A DNA stretch of 64,000 bases, from positions 1-64,000 of the forward strand of contig CATLVU010000001.1 of the NCBI GenBank assembly GCA_950061135.1, written 5' to 3'. The translations under genes were made by a program, and so were the position numbers. Source of the DNA: an uncultured Oligoflexia bacterium. Its GTDB lineage: Bacteria; Bdellovibrionota; Bacteriovoracia; Bacteriovoracales; Bacteriovoracaceae. How positions within the stretch are numbered: the stretch's first letter is position 1; each line of letters begins with the position of its first letter. The notes beneath the pieces are model-generated. The model did no database searches, had not been told where the DNA came from, and saw only the letters and a list, made by a program, of their open reading frames with translations. Below, piece by piece: positions 53,186 to 63,693 of the stretch.

Positions 53186-53601
53186 TTAACACCAAAATTG
53201 TTTTGAATCAGATAGTAAAAATAAAAACATGTTACAATAATAAAAAAAGGGCGCTTAAGTGGTTGCAATTTTTCTATCATCTTTTTCTTCTTAGGCTTTA
53301 AGAAAGCTTCCGAGCTTTGCTCCTCTTCAAATAAACCTTCAGGTACTTCACTTGAAATACCAAAGTTTAGAAGTTTTAGTCTAATATCAGTATTCATTTG
53401 CTCGAAATGTTTATCGTCAAATTCTAACGCTAGAATATGAGTGCTAACTCTTGTTGTTTGGTGATATTCCAAAGGTTTCTCATTAGGGTCGTCACTTAGC
53501 TTTATAGGTTCGTTTACTTTGGTTTCAAATGGAATATTTGCTTCTTGTAATACAAGGACGAGTTTTTCATATTCATCTGTTGATAGACCCTGAACTAGCA
53601 T
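53182..53601 (-). CDS. Tail-anchored protein, unknown
   Basis: The 139-residue protein has an N-terminal soluble domain (LSTDEYEKLVLVLQEANIPF...), a basic KPKKKK stretch and a single C-terminal hydrophobic helix (PFFIIVTCFYFYYLI), so it is probably tail-anchored in the inner membrane. No family is recognised. It overlaps the glycosyltransferase by 4 bp and lies 3 bp after the 2H phosphoesterase gene. Confidence 0.7.
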   Translation of the reverse strand: MLVQGLSTDEYEKLVLVLQEANIPFETKVNEPIKLSDDPNEKPLEYHQTTRVSTHILALEFDDKHFEQMNTDIRLKLLNFGISSEVPEGLFEEEQSSEAFLKPKKKKMIEKLQPLKRPFFIIVTCFYFYYLIQNNFGVK

Positions 53602-53604
53602 CTA

Positions 53605-54225
53605 TTAATCCAAAAACTTGATGTTTTGTATATTTGAACATGTATTAATATTCTTAGGCTTTGAATGAATATTTGAGTCGATATAGCCTATAGTGATGTG
53701 TGGAAAATAATTTTTATAATTAAAATTTGTCTTTGTACCTGTAAACATCGCTCTTCTTTTTAGTTCATCCAGTATTTCTTTACGTATAGCTATAAGCTCA
53801 GGAGATGAAACAACAAGGTAAAAAACTTGATTTGCTCTTTCTTTGAGACTACCCAAGCATTCTATTTTAAAGCTAGCATCTTGTATAACGGAAGAGTACT
53901 TTTGATGGATTTCCATTGCACTGATATAGTAGTTAATCCCTCTATGATCAGTAAACCAGCCCTGCGCTTCCGGAGGAGTGATCACTGTAATATGAGCTTC
54001 GCCTCTATCTTTGAGTTTTATATCATATAATTTCTCAATTTGTGGGACTAGAGAGCGAATAGATTTATAATCAACATTGTATATAAGTGCTCCGTCTTCA
54101 ATATAAAGAGAAGAAAAATGCATCTTCTGATACACGTTCTTAGAAATTACAAAGTTTCCAAAGCTTAATTGTGAAAAAGAAGAAAGCAGAAGGAAAAATA
54201 GGAACTTATTTTTTAAGCTCATCAC
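53605..54225 (-). CDS. Secreted 2H phosphoesterase-like protein
   Basis: The 206-residue precursor has a signal peptide (LKNKFLFFLLLSSFSQLSFG). The mature part carries two HxT motifs, HITVITPPE and HITIGYID, separated by about 110 residues, the catalytic pair of 2H (LigT/2',3'-cyclic phosphodiesterase) enzymes. These normally act on RNA or nucleotide cyclic phosphates in the cytosol, so an exported one is notable. Its first 20 bp overlap the small secreted-protein gene upstream. Confidence 0.82.
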   Translation of the reverse strand: MMSLKNKFLFFLLLSSFSQLSFGNFVISKNVYQKMHFSSLYIEDGALIYNVDYKSIRSLVPQIEKLYDIKLKDRGEAHITVITPPEAQGWFTDHRGINYYISAMEIHQKYSSVIQDASFKIECLGSLKERANQVFYLVVSSPELIAIRKEILDELKRRAMFTGTKTNFNYKNYFPHITIGYIDSNIHSKPKNINTCSNIQNIKFLD

Positions 54226-54460
54226 ATTGGTCTATATATTCACCAAACTCTTGTAGAATATCTGCTTCAAATTTCTGTGCTTCCAGATGAGTAATTTCTT
54301 GATTTTGAACTCTTAGTCGGTTCATCTTTAAGAGATAGTTTTGAAATGGTTTTATTTCTGAACATGACATCTCATGGCCTGAAAAAATTTGAATACTAAT
54401 ATTTTCAGTTGTAGCGAAAGAATTAAAACAGAATGATAAAAGTAATAATAATATTTTCAT
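54206..54460 (-). CDS. Small secreted two-Cys protein, paralogue 2
   Basis: The track starts at 54502, but the ATG at 54460 has GAGGGAA upstream and opens a signal peptide (MKILLLLLSFCFNSFA). The mature part (IQIFSGHEMSCSEIK ... YIDQCDEL) has two Cys and is clearly related to the product of the next upstream gene. It overlaps the 2H phosphoesterase gene by 20 bp. Function is unknown; a disulfide-linked periplasmic helix hairpin is likely. Confidence 0.75.
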   Translation of the reverse strand: MKILLLLLSFCFNSFATTENISIQIFSGHEMSCSEIKPFQNYLLKMNRLRVQNQEITHLEAQKFEADILQEFGEYIDQCDELKK

Positions 54461-54480
54461 TTTATGGTTCCCTCGAGAAT

Positions 54481-54735
54481 TTATTCTGCAATCTCTGCAC
54501 AACGCTCATTGTAAGCTGTAAATTCTTCTGCAATTTCATACATGATTTCAATTGCCTCTGTTTGGCTAATTTCTTGCTCGTGAAGTCTAATTTGAGTGAA
54601 TTTTTCCATTGATTGTCTTAATCCTTTAAGTTCGGAACATTCCATTTCAGTTCCCGAATTAAGCTGGATCGTTGCAGTATTTGCCATTGCAAAGCCAGAA
54701 AAAATTAAAAATAGACTCATCATTAGTGTTTTCAT
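54481..54735 (-). CDS. Small secreted two-Cys protein, paralogue 1
   Basis: The 84-residue precursor has a signal peptide (MKTLMMSLFLIFSGFAMA) and a mature part with C33 and C79. Comparison with the next gene shows shared IQ-SG-EM-CSE, L-QEI-EA and YI/YN-C positions, so the pair arose by tandem duplication. AAGGATC precedes the ATG. It is first in a run of five minus-strand genes to 52469. Confidence 0.78.
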   Translation of the reverse strand: MKTLMMSLFLIFSGFAMANTATIQLNSGTEMECSELKGLRQSMEKFTQIRLHEQEISQTEAIEIMYEIAEEFTAYNERCAEIAE

Positions 54736-54792
54736 TATAGATCCTTGATAAATATTTGGGGCTGTAATTATCAGGGTTTTGAGACTCGAACA

Positions 54793-54811
54793 ATAGTTTT
54801 GTAAAAACTAT
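54793..54811. promoter_or_regulatory. Palindrome between the small-secreted gene and acs
   Basis: ATAGTTTT-GTA-AAAACTAT is a perfect 8-bp inverted repeat in the divergent region. It lies 73 bp upstream of acs and 57 bp upstream of the secreted-protein gene. It is a possible operator and is AT-rich enough to be fortuitous. Confidence 0.3.
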
Positions 54812-54884
54812 ACTGCTCCATGTCTTTAGTCAGTGCTTTATAGGACATAGAATATTGGTTTTAATTAAACCAAAGGAAATATAA

Positions 54885-56771
54885 ATGAATCTTAGAGTTG
54901 ACTCAAAAGATACCTATGACCAATTTTCAAAAGAGTGCTTATCAAATAATTTTGATTTTTGGATGAAAAGGTCTCGTTTATTTAGTTGGTTTAAGGAGCC
55001 AGAGACTGTACTTACAGGGGAGTTTTCCAAGGGGAATATTAAGTGGTTTGAAGATGGACAATTAAATATTACAGTCAATGCACTTGATAGGCATGTTAAA
55101 AAGAATCCAGACAAAATTGCTATTCATTGGGAACCTAATGATCCTGCGGAGCCGATTAAGACTTTTACCTATAAAGAAGTACTAGAAAATGTTTGTAAGT
55201 TCGCAAATGTTTTAAAAGATCATGATGTTAAAAAAGGTGATCGAGTTTGTTTTTATATGTCCATGGTTCCAGAGCTTTTATTTGGTGTTCTTGCATGTGC
55301 TCGTATTGGCGCTATTCACTCTGTTGTATTTGGAGGATTTTCTGCAAAGGCTTTAAGTGAACGCATTAATGATTGTGAAGCATCGGTTGTGGTGACAGTA
55401 AATGAAGGTCCTCGAGGAAATAAAACAATACCTCTTGAGGAAATCACCAAAGAAGCCTTGGAAACTTGTAAGAGTGTGAAACATACATTTGTTCTTAAAC
55501 GAACAAATAAAAAAAGTTCTTCTGAATTTAAACAATTGAATGGACTTCTTGATAGTGCAGGGAGTGAATGCGAACCAGAAGTGATGAACGCAGAAGATCC
55601 ACTTTTCATTTTATATACTTCAGGTTCAACCGGAAAACCAAAAGGACTTCTACATACAACTGCGGGTTATATGACTTGGGCGGCAGAAACTTATAAAAAT
55701 GTTTTCCAGGCAAACGATAATGATATTTTTTGGTGTAGCGCTGATATTGGCTGGATCACAGGACATTCATATATCGCTTATGGGCCCATGCTTAATGGCT
55801 CCACCCAAGTTATGTTCGAAGGGATACCTACCTTCCCTGATGCTGGAAGGTTTTGGCAAGTTATAGATAAATATAAAGTAACTCATTTCTATACAGCACC
55901 AACCGCCATAAGAGCGCTTCAGGCTTGTGATGAAAGGTTTGTCGATCAGGCAGACTTATCTTCACTTAAAGTTTTAGGAACAGTGGGTGAGCCCATTAAT
56001 GAAGAAGCTTGGCATTGGTATCATACAAAAATTGGAAAAGAGCTTTGTCCAATTGTGGATACATGGTGGCAAACAGAAACTGGTGGGATCATGATTTCGA
56101 GTATGGCAGGGATAACTCCATCAATACCATGCCAAGCAACGACTCCACTGCCAGGTATTGTACCTGAACTTGTGGATAATGAAGGGCGAGTCATTGAGGA
56201 GCAAGAGGCAGAGGGGAATTTATGTATTTCTATTCCATGGCCTGGTATGGCGCGAACAATTTATGGTGATCACGAAAGATACTTACAAACTTATTTTTCA
56301 ACTTACGAGGGAAAATATTTTACAGGCGATGGGGCGAAGCGAGATTTGGTTGGGAATTATAGAATAACCGGAAGAGTGGATGATGTAATAAATGTGTCTG
56401 GTCATCGAATCGGAACAGCTGAAGTCGAAGATGCTATTAATGAACATGAACAAATTGTTGAATCAGCTGTGATTGGTTTTGCACATGATATAAAAGGACA
56501 GGGATTATTTGCTTTTGTTATTGGAGATGAATCTAAGAGTGATGATGATCTTTTATCGTCAGTTAACTTAGAAATTACTAAACAAATAGGGCCCATTGCA
56601 AAACTAGATGGGCTAGTTGTCGTGCCGGGATTACCAAAAACTCGATCGGGTAAGATAATGAGAAGAGTACTTCGTAAAGTTCATGAAGGAAACTTAGATC
56701 AACTTGGTGATACATCAACATTACTAAACCCCGAAGTAGTTGAAATTATTATTAAGAAAATGAGAAAGTAG
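54885..56771 (+). CDS. acs: Acetyl-CoA synthetase (AMP-forming)
   Basis: The 628-residue enzyme activates acetate to acetyl-CoA. The AMP-binding loop YTSGSTGKPKG, DTWWQTETG, TGDGA, GRVDDVINVSGHRIGTAEVE and the C-terminal acetylatable Lys in PKTRSGKIMRR are all present. Length is slightly below the usual 650. It is the only gene of its transcription unit as far as can be seen. Confidence 0.98.
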   Translation: MNLRVDSKDTYDQFSKECLSNNFDFWMKRSRLFSWFKEPETVLTGEFSKGNIKWFEDGQLNITVNALDRHVKKNPDKIAIHWEPNDPAEPIKTFTYKEVLENVCKFANVLKDHDVKKGDRVCFYMSMVPELLFGVLACARIGAIHSVVFGGFSAKALSERINDCEASVVVTVNEGPRGNKTIPLEEITKEALETCKSVKHTFVLKRTNKKSSSEFKQLNGLLDSAGSECEPEVMNAEDPLFILYTSGSTGKPKGLLHTTAGYMTWAAETYKNVFQANDNDIFWCSADIGWITGHSYIAYGPMLNGSTQVMFEGIPTFPDAGRFWQVIDKYKVTHFYTAPTAIRALQACDERFVDQADLSSLKVLGTVGEPINEEAWHWYHTKIGKELCPIVDTWWQTETGGIMISSMAGITPSIPCQATTPLPGIVPELVDNEGRVIEEQEAEGNLCISIPWPGMARTIYGDHERYLQTYFSTYEGKYFTGDGAKRDLVGNYRITGRVDDVINVSGHRIGTAEVEDAINEHEQIVESAVIGFAHDIKGQGLFAFVIGDESKSDDDLLSSVNLEITKQIGPIAKLDGLVVVPGLPKTRSGKIMRRVLRKVHEGNLDQLGDTSTLLNPEVVEIIIKKMRK

Positions 56772-56823
56772 TAGTTTTTACACGTTGCATTGCGCAGTAC
56801 TACCACTCCAGTGTACTTTACCA

Positions 56824-56842
56824 CCAATAATTTTTTTATTGG
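56824..56842 (+). promoter_or_regulatory. Hairpin touching the ribosome binding site of the next gene
   Basis: CCAATAA and TTATTGG pair across five T residues. The right arm includes the first two bases of the GGAG Shine-Dalgarno sequence (56841-56844) of the gene at 56851, so translation could be modulated, for example by temperature. Confidence 0.35.
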
Positions 56843-56850
56843 AGTAAGAA

Positions 56851-57249
56851 ATGAAAAAACTACTAATCGTCTTATTCATGACAAGTTTTATGTCTATAAG
56901 TGCTAATGCTTTTGATACTTGTACAATGCTACTTGTTGATGGAACAGGGTATATCCACGGTAATTATAGAGTTCAAGGTCTTAATAGAGTCGATGCTTGT
57001 GTGACCGCAAGATATCGTTGTGATTCGTTAATTCTTTCAGGCGCTCTTAGATCTTTTTATGGCCTTGCTTGTGTTGAAGTGGGATTGAATGTTTTTAATA
57101 ATTATCGAATAGGTGCTCGTTATAGAGGATACATACCTCGAAGATATACACCAATCAGAAGACATGTAAGGCCGGTTCCACCACGTTATGGACATCCAGT
57201 TCCTAGATGTAATCCAAGAAACCGTTTATGTAATGGTGGTCGATGGTAA
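56851..57249 (+). CDS. Secreted Arg/Pro-rich Cys protein, unknown
   Basis: The 132-residue precursor has a signal peptide (MKKLLIVLFMTSFMSISANA). The mature part has a Cys-containing domain (CTMLLVDGTGYIHG ... ACVTARYRC ... GLACVEVG) and a basic tail of Arg, Tyr and Pro (RRYTPIRRHVRPVPPRYG) ending with two more Cys. It may bind polyanions at the cell surface. GGAG precedes the ATG, partly inside a hairpin. It is followed by a bidirectional terminator. Confidence 0.75.
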   Translation: MKKLLIVLFMTSFMSISANAFDTCTMLLVDGTGYIHGNYRVQGLNRVDACVTARYRCDSLILSGALRSFYGLACVEVGLNVFNNYRIGARYRGYIPRRYTPIRRHVRPVPPRYGHPVPRCNPRNRLCNGGRW

Positions 57250-57271
57250 CTAAATAGTTTTGAAACATTAC

Positions 57272-57299
57272 AAAAAGGGAAGCGTTCGGCTTCCCTTTT

Positions 57300-57301
<2 letters not shown>
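57272..57301. terminator. Bidirectional terminator between a secreted gene and leuS
   Basis: AAAAAGGGAAGC and GCTTCCCTTTTT form a 12-bp stem around GTTCG. A-run and T-run flank it on both strands, so it serves both convergent genes; the leuS stop codon lies at its edge. The stem resembles the groESL terminator. Confidence 0.92.
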
Positions 57302-59699
<2,398 letters not shown>

Positions 59700-59765
59700 T
59701 TTGCTGCTTCCTTAATTTGATTTGTTGAATTTAAAGAAAATAGCAGATGTTGTGGAAAAATAAAA

Positions 59766-59797
59766 GAGACCGGTTGGGGAAATACCGGTCTCGTTTT
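59766..59797. terminator. Hairpin terminator upstream of leuS
   Basis: GAGACCGG and CCGGTCTC (59766-59773, 59785-59792) form an 8-bp stem. A GTTTTT tail follows on the plus strand and TTTTATTTTT on the minus strand, so it ends the minus-strand gene at 59802 before leuS. Confidence 0.88.
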
Positions 59798-59801
59798 TAA
59801 C

Positions 59802-60188
59802 TTACTGAGCAATATTACAATTGATCGGGTAAGTCATTTTATGGCCTTTGGGGGAGGTTATGGCCAAAAAATCATTATTACTGCTTAGTTTTTCAAGATT
59901 GTGGATGTAAATATAATGTTTGTTACCATTCAGATACATCGTCTTTTTAAAACCTGTGTGCGTTTTTTGCGATTTTGCTTCTCCTATCGAAGAAATACTT
60001 CTTCCATCAATATTATCTTGATGAAAAGCCACAGAGTTATCTTCAATGGTAAAAGACTTTTCTCCAAAATTGGTCTCGCAAGTAATATTTGTTGATGCGT
60101 AGGCCATGTTTCCTTTAAAAACTAGAAACAATAATACGATCACAGATCCTATTGCTAATTGTAAATTTTCCCTTTCTAATACTCTCAT
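59802..60188 (-). CDS. Exported small protein, unknown
   Basis: The 128-residue product has an uncleaved or late signal anchor (AIGSVIVLLFLVFKGNMAYA) after a charged N-terminus, and an AYA-S cleavage site. The mature domain has two Cys (ITCETN near its start, INCNIAQ at the end), suggesting a single disulfide, and is probably beta-rich. No family is recognised. Its terminator separates it from leuS. Confidence 0.7.
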   Translation of the reverse strand: MRVLERENLQLAIGSVIVLLFLVFKGNMAYASTNITCETNFGEKSFTIEDNSVAFHQDNIDGRSISSIGEAKSQKTHTGFKKTMYLNGNKHYIYIHNLEKLSSNNDFLAITSPKGHKMTYPINCNIAQ

Positions 60189-60321
60189 TTTGTACTCCCT
60201 TTCTGGGAATTATAGTTACAAGTAGCATGCCAGTTTTTTGTATGTGAATTCGGTGATTTGTAGAGTGGTAAAGTGTTTAAAGTTTAAACATAGATGAAAA
60301 AATGAATATAATTTTTACAAA

Positions 60322-60909
60322 TTATTTAACAGGCGCAAACTTTATTGCATCTTCAGGCCAGTCTTCATAGGTTCTTAGCACTTCATCCATTTGTTCTAGA
60401 GTTTCGCAAAAATGGTACATTTGTGCATGCTTTTGAGAATGAAATTTTTCCTTCACCATATTGTCTAGTAATTTTACTAGTGGGTCATAATAATCATCTA
60501 TATTAAATAAAATAAGTGGGCCTGTGTATTGACCTAGTCTTTTACAAACCAGCCATTGAAAAAACTCTTCCATAGTACCACTTCCCCCTGGAAGAAAAAT
60601 AGTAGCATCTGATTTTGTCATCATTAGAGTTTTTCGCTCATCCATATCTTTTGTTTTAATAAGTTGAGTTAAGCCTTTGTGTTGCCATTCTACCTGAGTC
60701 ATAAACTCTGGTATGTAACCATAAACTTCCCCATTTTTTGAAAGAGCACCGTTGGCAGCTTGATTCATAAGGCCTTTAGCACCACCACCATAGATCATAC
60801 GAATTTTATTATTAGCTAAATGCTCCCCTAAGGTAAAAGCAAAGTGTTTTAGTTTGTCTGAGCATGCTTCTGAAGAACCGCACATTATCCCTATACTTTT
60901 AAAGCGCAT
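60322..60909 (-). CDS. LOG-family nucleoside 5'-monophosphate phosphoribohydrolase
   Basis: The 195-residue Rossmann-fold enzyme has YGGGAKGLMNQAANGAL and LPGGSGTMEEFF, the PGGxGTxxE motif of LOG (LONELY GUY) proteins. They release bases from nucleoside monophosphates, including cytokinin ribotides. The substrate in this organism is not known. A CHASE-domain kinase occurs at the left of the window, but no functional link is shown. It is divergent from the TldD gene. Confidence 0.93.
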   Translation of the reverse strand: MRFKSIGIMCGSSEACSDKLKHFAFTLGEHLANNKIRMIYGGGAKGLMNQAANGALSKNGEVYGYIPEFMTQVEWQHKGLTQLIKTKDMDERKTLMMTKSDATIFLPGGSGTMEEFFQWLVCKRLGQYTGPLILFNIDDYYDPLVKLLDNMVKEKFHSQKHAQMYHFCETLEQMDEVLRTYEDWPEDAIKFAPVK

Positions 60910-60974
60910 TTTTTTATCCTAGTATGAATTATTTTGTATCAGTTGATATACATTAATATTTATTAGGAGTGAAG

Positions 60975-62354
60975 ATGCTAGATCAAAAAATAGCTCAAGA
61001 TGTAATATTTCAAGGGTTAAGCTTAGGTGCGGATTTTTGTGATATTTTTATAGAAAAAAACTTTGTCGATTCGATTGCTATAAACTCTTCAAAAGTTAAA
61101 GATATAAAATCAGGTGTTGATTTTGGAATTGGTATCCGTTTAATATTCGGAACTCAATCTTTATATGGATATACTAATTCTGCTAGAAAAGAAGATTTAT
61201 TGGAGTTAACCAAAACACTTGGAGCACAATATAATAAAAAAATAGATAATATTCCGTCGTTAAGTTTTAAAACTTTTAATCCTACTTTAATAAATGCAGT
61301 CTCTAATTTAGAAAAACCAACAGAATACAAAGTTTCCAAACTTTTGGAGTTAAACGATCTTACGAGAAAACAATCAAATTTAATTGAGCAGGTGAATATT
61401 AATCTTTTACAACGAAGGCAAGAAGTTGAAGTTTTTGACAGTGAAGGTCTTCATATGAATGATATCAGGCCTTATTGTCGTATTAGTTCTAGTGCGATCG
61501 CCAAAGATGGTACTGAACAAGCAAGTGGTTCTTGGAATCCTGGTGTCCGCGGTGGATATCAATTTGTTGAAGATTTAGACTTTAATTGGATTGCTGATTA
61601 TACTGCAAAAAAAGCAGTAACTGTACTTAAGGCCAAACCATGTCCAGCAGGAAAAATGCCAGTAGTTATTGATAATGGTTTTGGAGGAGTTATTTTTCAT
61701 GAAGCTTGTGGACACTCTTTAGAGACTACCGCTGTCGAGAAAAAAGCCTCTGTGTTTTGGGATAAAAAAGGTGAGATGATTGCTCATGAAGCCTTAAGTG
61801 CCGTCGATGATGGAACGATCGATAATTTATGGGGAAGTTTAAGTTGTGATGACGAGGGGATGCAAACTCAAAAAACTCAATTGATAAAGAATGGGAAATT
61901 AGAGAACTTTTTATGTGATAGATTAGGGCATATTAAAACAGGTCATCCAAGAACAGGATCAGCAAGAAGAGAATCATATAAATATGCACCCGCCTCCAGA
62001 ATGCGAAATACGTTCATTGAAGCAGGGCCGCACTCTTTAGAAGAACTATTAAGTTCTATGGGAGATGGACTTTATGCCAAGTCAATGGGGGGAGGTTCAG
62101 TCAACCCAGGAACAGGAGAGTTTAACTTCTCTGTAGAAGAAGGCTATATGGTGAAAAATGGAAAAATTCAAGAGGCCGTTAAGGGAGCAACTTTGATTGG
62201 TCGCGGGGAAGAGATAATGAAAGATATCAGTATGGTTGGGAACAATCTAGACTTTGCTGCTGGTATCTGTGGCTCTGTCAGTGGTGGTGTTCCAGTTACA
62301 GTTGGACAACCAGCGGTGAAGGTTGATCAAATTTTGGTTGGAGGAAATGCGTAA
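60975..62354 (+). CDS. tldD: TldD-family metallopeptidase
   Basis: The track opens at GTG 60969, but the ATG at 60975 has AGGAG correctly spaced. The 459-residue protein carries the zinc motif HEACGHSLE (HExxxH) in a central domain and the later LIGRGEE region. TldD/TldE heterodimers are proteases that trim unfolded or modified peptides, including antitoxins and microcin precursors. It overlaps the tldE start by one base (TAATG). Confidence 0.95.
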   Translation: MLDQKIAQDVIFQGLSLGADFCDIFIEKNFVDSIAINSSKVKDIKSGVDFGIGIRLIFGTQSLYGYTNSARKEDLLELTKTLGAQYNKKIDNIPSLSFKTFNPTLINAVSNLEKPTEYKVSKLLELNDLTRKQSNLIEQVNINLLQRRQEVEVFDSEGLHMNDIRPYCRISSSAIAKDGTEQASGSWNPGVRGGYQFVEDLDFNWIADYTAKKAVTVLKAKPCPAGKMPVVIDNGFGGVIFHEACGHSLETTAVEKKASVFWDKKGEMIAHEALSAVDDGTIDNLWGSLSCDDEGMQTQKTQLIKNGKLENFLCDRLGHIKTGHPRTGSARRESYKYAPASRMRNTFIEAGPHSLEELLSSMGDGLYAKSMGGGSVNPGTGEFNFSVEEGYMVKNGKIQEAVKGATLIGRGEEIMKDISMVGNNLDFAAGICGSVSGGVPVTVGQPAVKVDQILVGGNA

Positions 62355-63685
62355 TGAGACAAGAAGTTTTAGATAAAATGAATGATTTAATTTCTTACGC
62401 TAAGGATGCTGGTGCCGATGAATGTGATGTTATCTCTTCAAAAGGTGAGAGCTTATCTTTAAGTGCACAGAACGGAGCAATTGATAAGTTCAATGTCGCG
62501 GGAAGTTCATCGATTGGAATTCGAGTGATAAAAGATAATAAAGTTGGTCTTTCGTATACGGAGTCAATGGACGTTGATGCATTAAAGTTTGCGGCCAAAA
62601 AAGCGGTAGAAAATAGTGTTTGTGTTGGAGAGTCACCGTTTGAATCAATCAAGCTAGAAAATAAGCAAAACCTTAAAGAAAAAAAAATTAATAATCCAAC
62701 TTCACTTGAGGAGAAAAAAGAATTTACACTGGCATTGGAAGCAGACGTAAAAAAACGAGACTCAAGGATTCAAACAGTTCCATATAATGGACTAAGTGAG
62801 CGTACGGTAGAGAAGTATTATTTAAATTCAAAGAACACTCATACGTTTCAAAATGACCATTATTATTCATGTTATACATCGGCACTGATAAATGATGGAA
62901 AAAAATCGAGTATGAATTATCACTCAAGCATAGCAAAAACATTTAATGACTTAGATAAAAATAATTGCGTTGATCAAAGTTATCAACACGCACTCAACTG
63001 GCTTGATGCTACTTCAGTAGAAACAGGGAGATATAATGTAATCTTTACTCCTGATAGCTTTGAGGAATTATTTGGATGTTTTGGGGGAGTCTTTTCAGGT
63101 AAGGCAGCGATGGAGAAAAATAATCCTTTTGAAGAAAAGGTTGGAAAAATTGTAGGACATAAAGAATTAATAATAACTGATTCCCCTCGATTTAAAGAGG
63201 CCTTTTCTGAATATTATTTTGATGACGAAGGCTTTGACCAAGAAGACCTTTGCTTACTTGATAAAGGTGAGTTGAAAACATTTTATCATAATACAAAAAC
63301 TGCTAGTTTTTTTAATTTGAATACTACTGCAAGAGCAGCAAGAGGTTCAAAAAGTGCATTAGGTGTTAGTGGAACGAATATTGTTATTCACTCTGGGAGT
63401 ACTGAGGAATCAAATTTATTAAAAGATAAGTATATAGAAATACATTCAATGCAAGGCTTGCATTCTGGTGCAAAATTTATGTCAGGTGATTTCTCTTTTG
63501 CTGCCTCGGGTTATTTGAAGGAAAACGGACAAGTTTTGCGGCCAATTAAGGGAATTACGGTTGCCGGAAATTTCTATAATATGCTAAAGAACATAGCTCA
63601 AATAGGTAATATTCAACATGGTTCTACTCATAGAAGCTTTTTTACTCCGTTAATAAAGTTCTCAGATATGAGTGTTGCCGGTTAA
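62354..63685 (+). CDS. pmbA: TldE/PmbA-family protein
   Basis: The 443-residue partner of TldD lacks the HExxxH motif, as expected of PmbA, and shows GIRVIKDNKVGLSYTES near the N-terminus and GISVTG-like RPIKGITVAGNFYNMLKNI at the C-terminus. The pair forms the active protease. It starts at the last base of tldD. A short membrane-protein gene follows after 8 bp. Confidence 0.94.
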   Translation: MRQEVLDKMNDLISYAKDAGADECDVISSKGESLSLSAQNGAIDKFNVAGSSSIGIRVIKDNKVGLSYTESMDVDALKFAAKKAVENSVCVGESPFESIKLENKQNLKEKKINNPTSLEEKKEFTLALEADVKKRDSRIQTVPYNGLSERTVEKYYLNSKNTHTFQNDHYYSCYTSALINDGKKSSMNYHSSIAKTFNDLDKNNCVDQSYQHALNWLDATSVETGRYNVIFTPDSFEELFGCFGGVFSGKAAMEKNNPFEEKVGKIVGHKELIITDSPRFKEAFSEYYFDDEGFDQEDLCLLDKGELKTFYHNTKTASFFNLNTTARAARGSKSALGVSGTNIVIHSGSTEESNLLKDKYIEIHSMQGLHSGAKFMSGDFSFAASGYLKENGQVLRPIKGITVAGNFYNMLKNIAQIGNIQHGSTHRSFFTPLIKFSDMSVAG

Positions 63686-63693
63686 GGAGTAGT

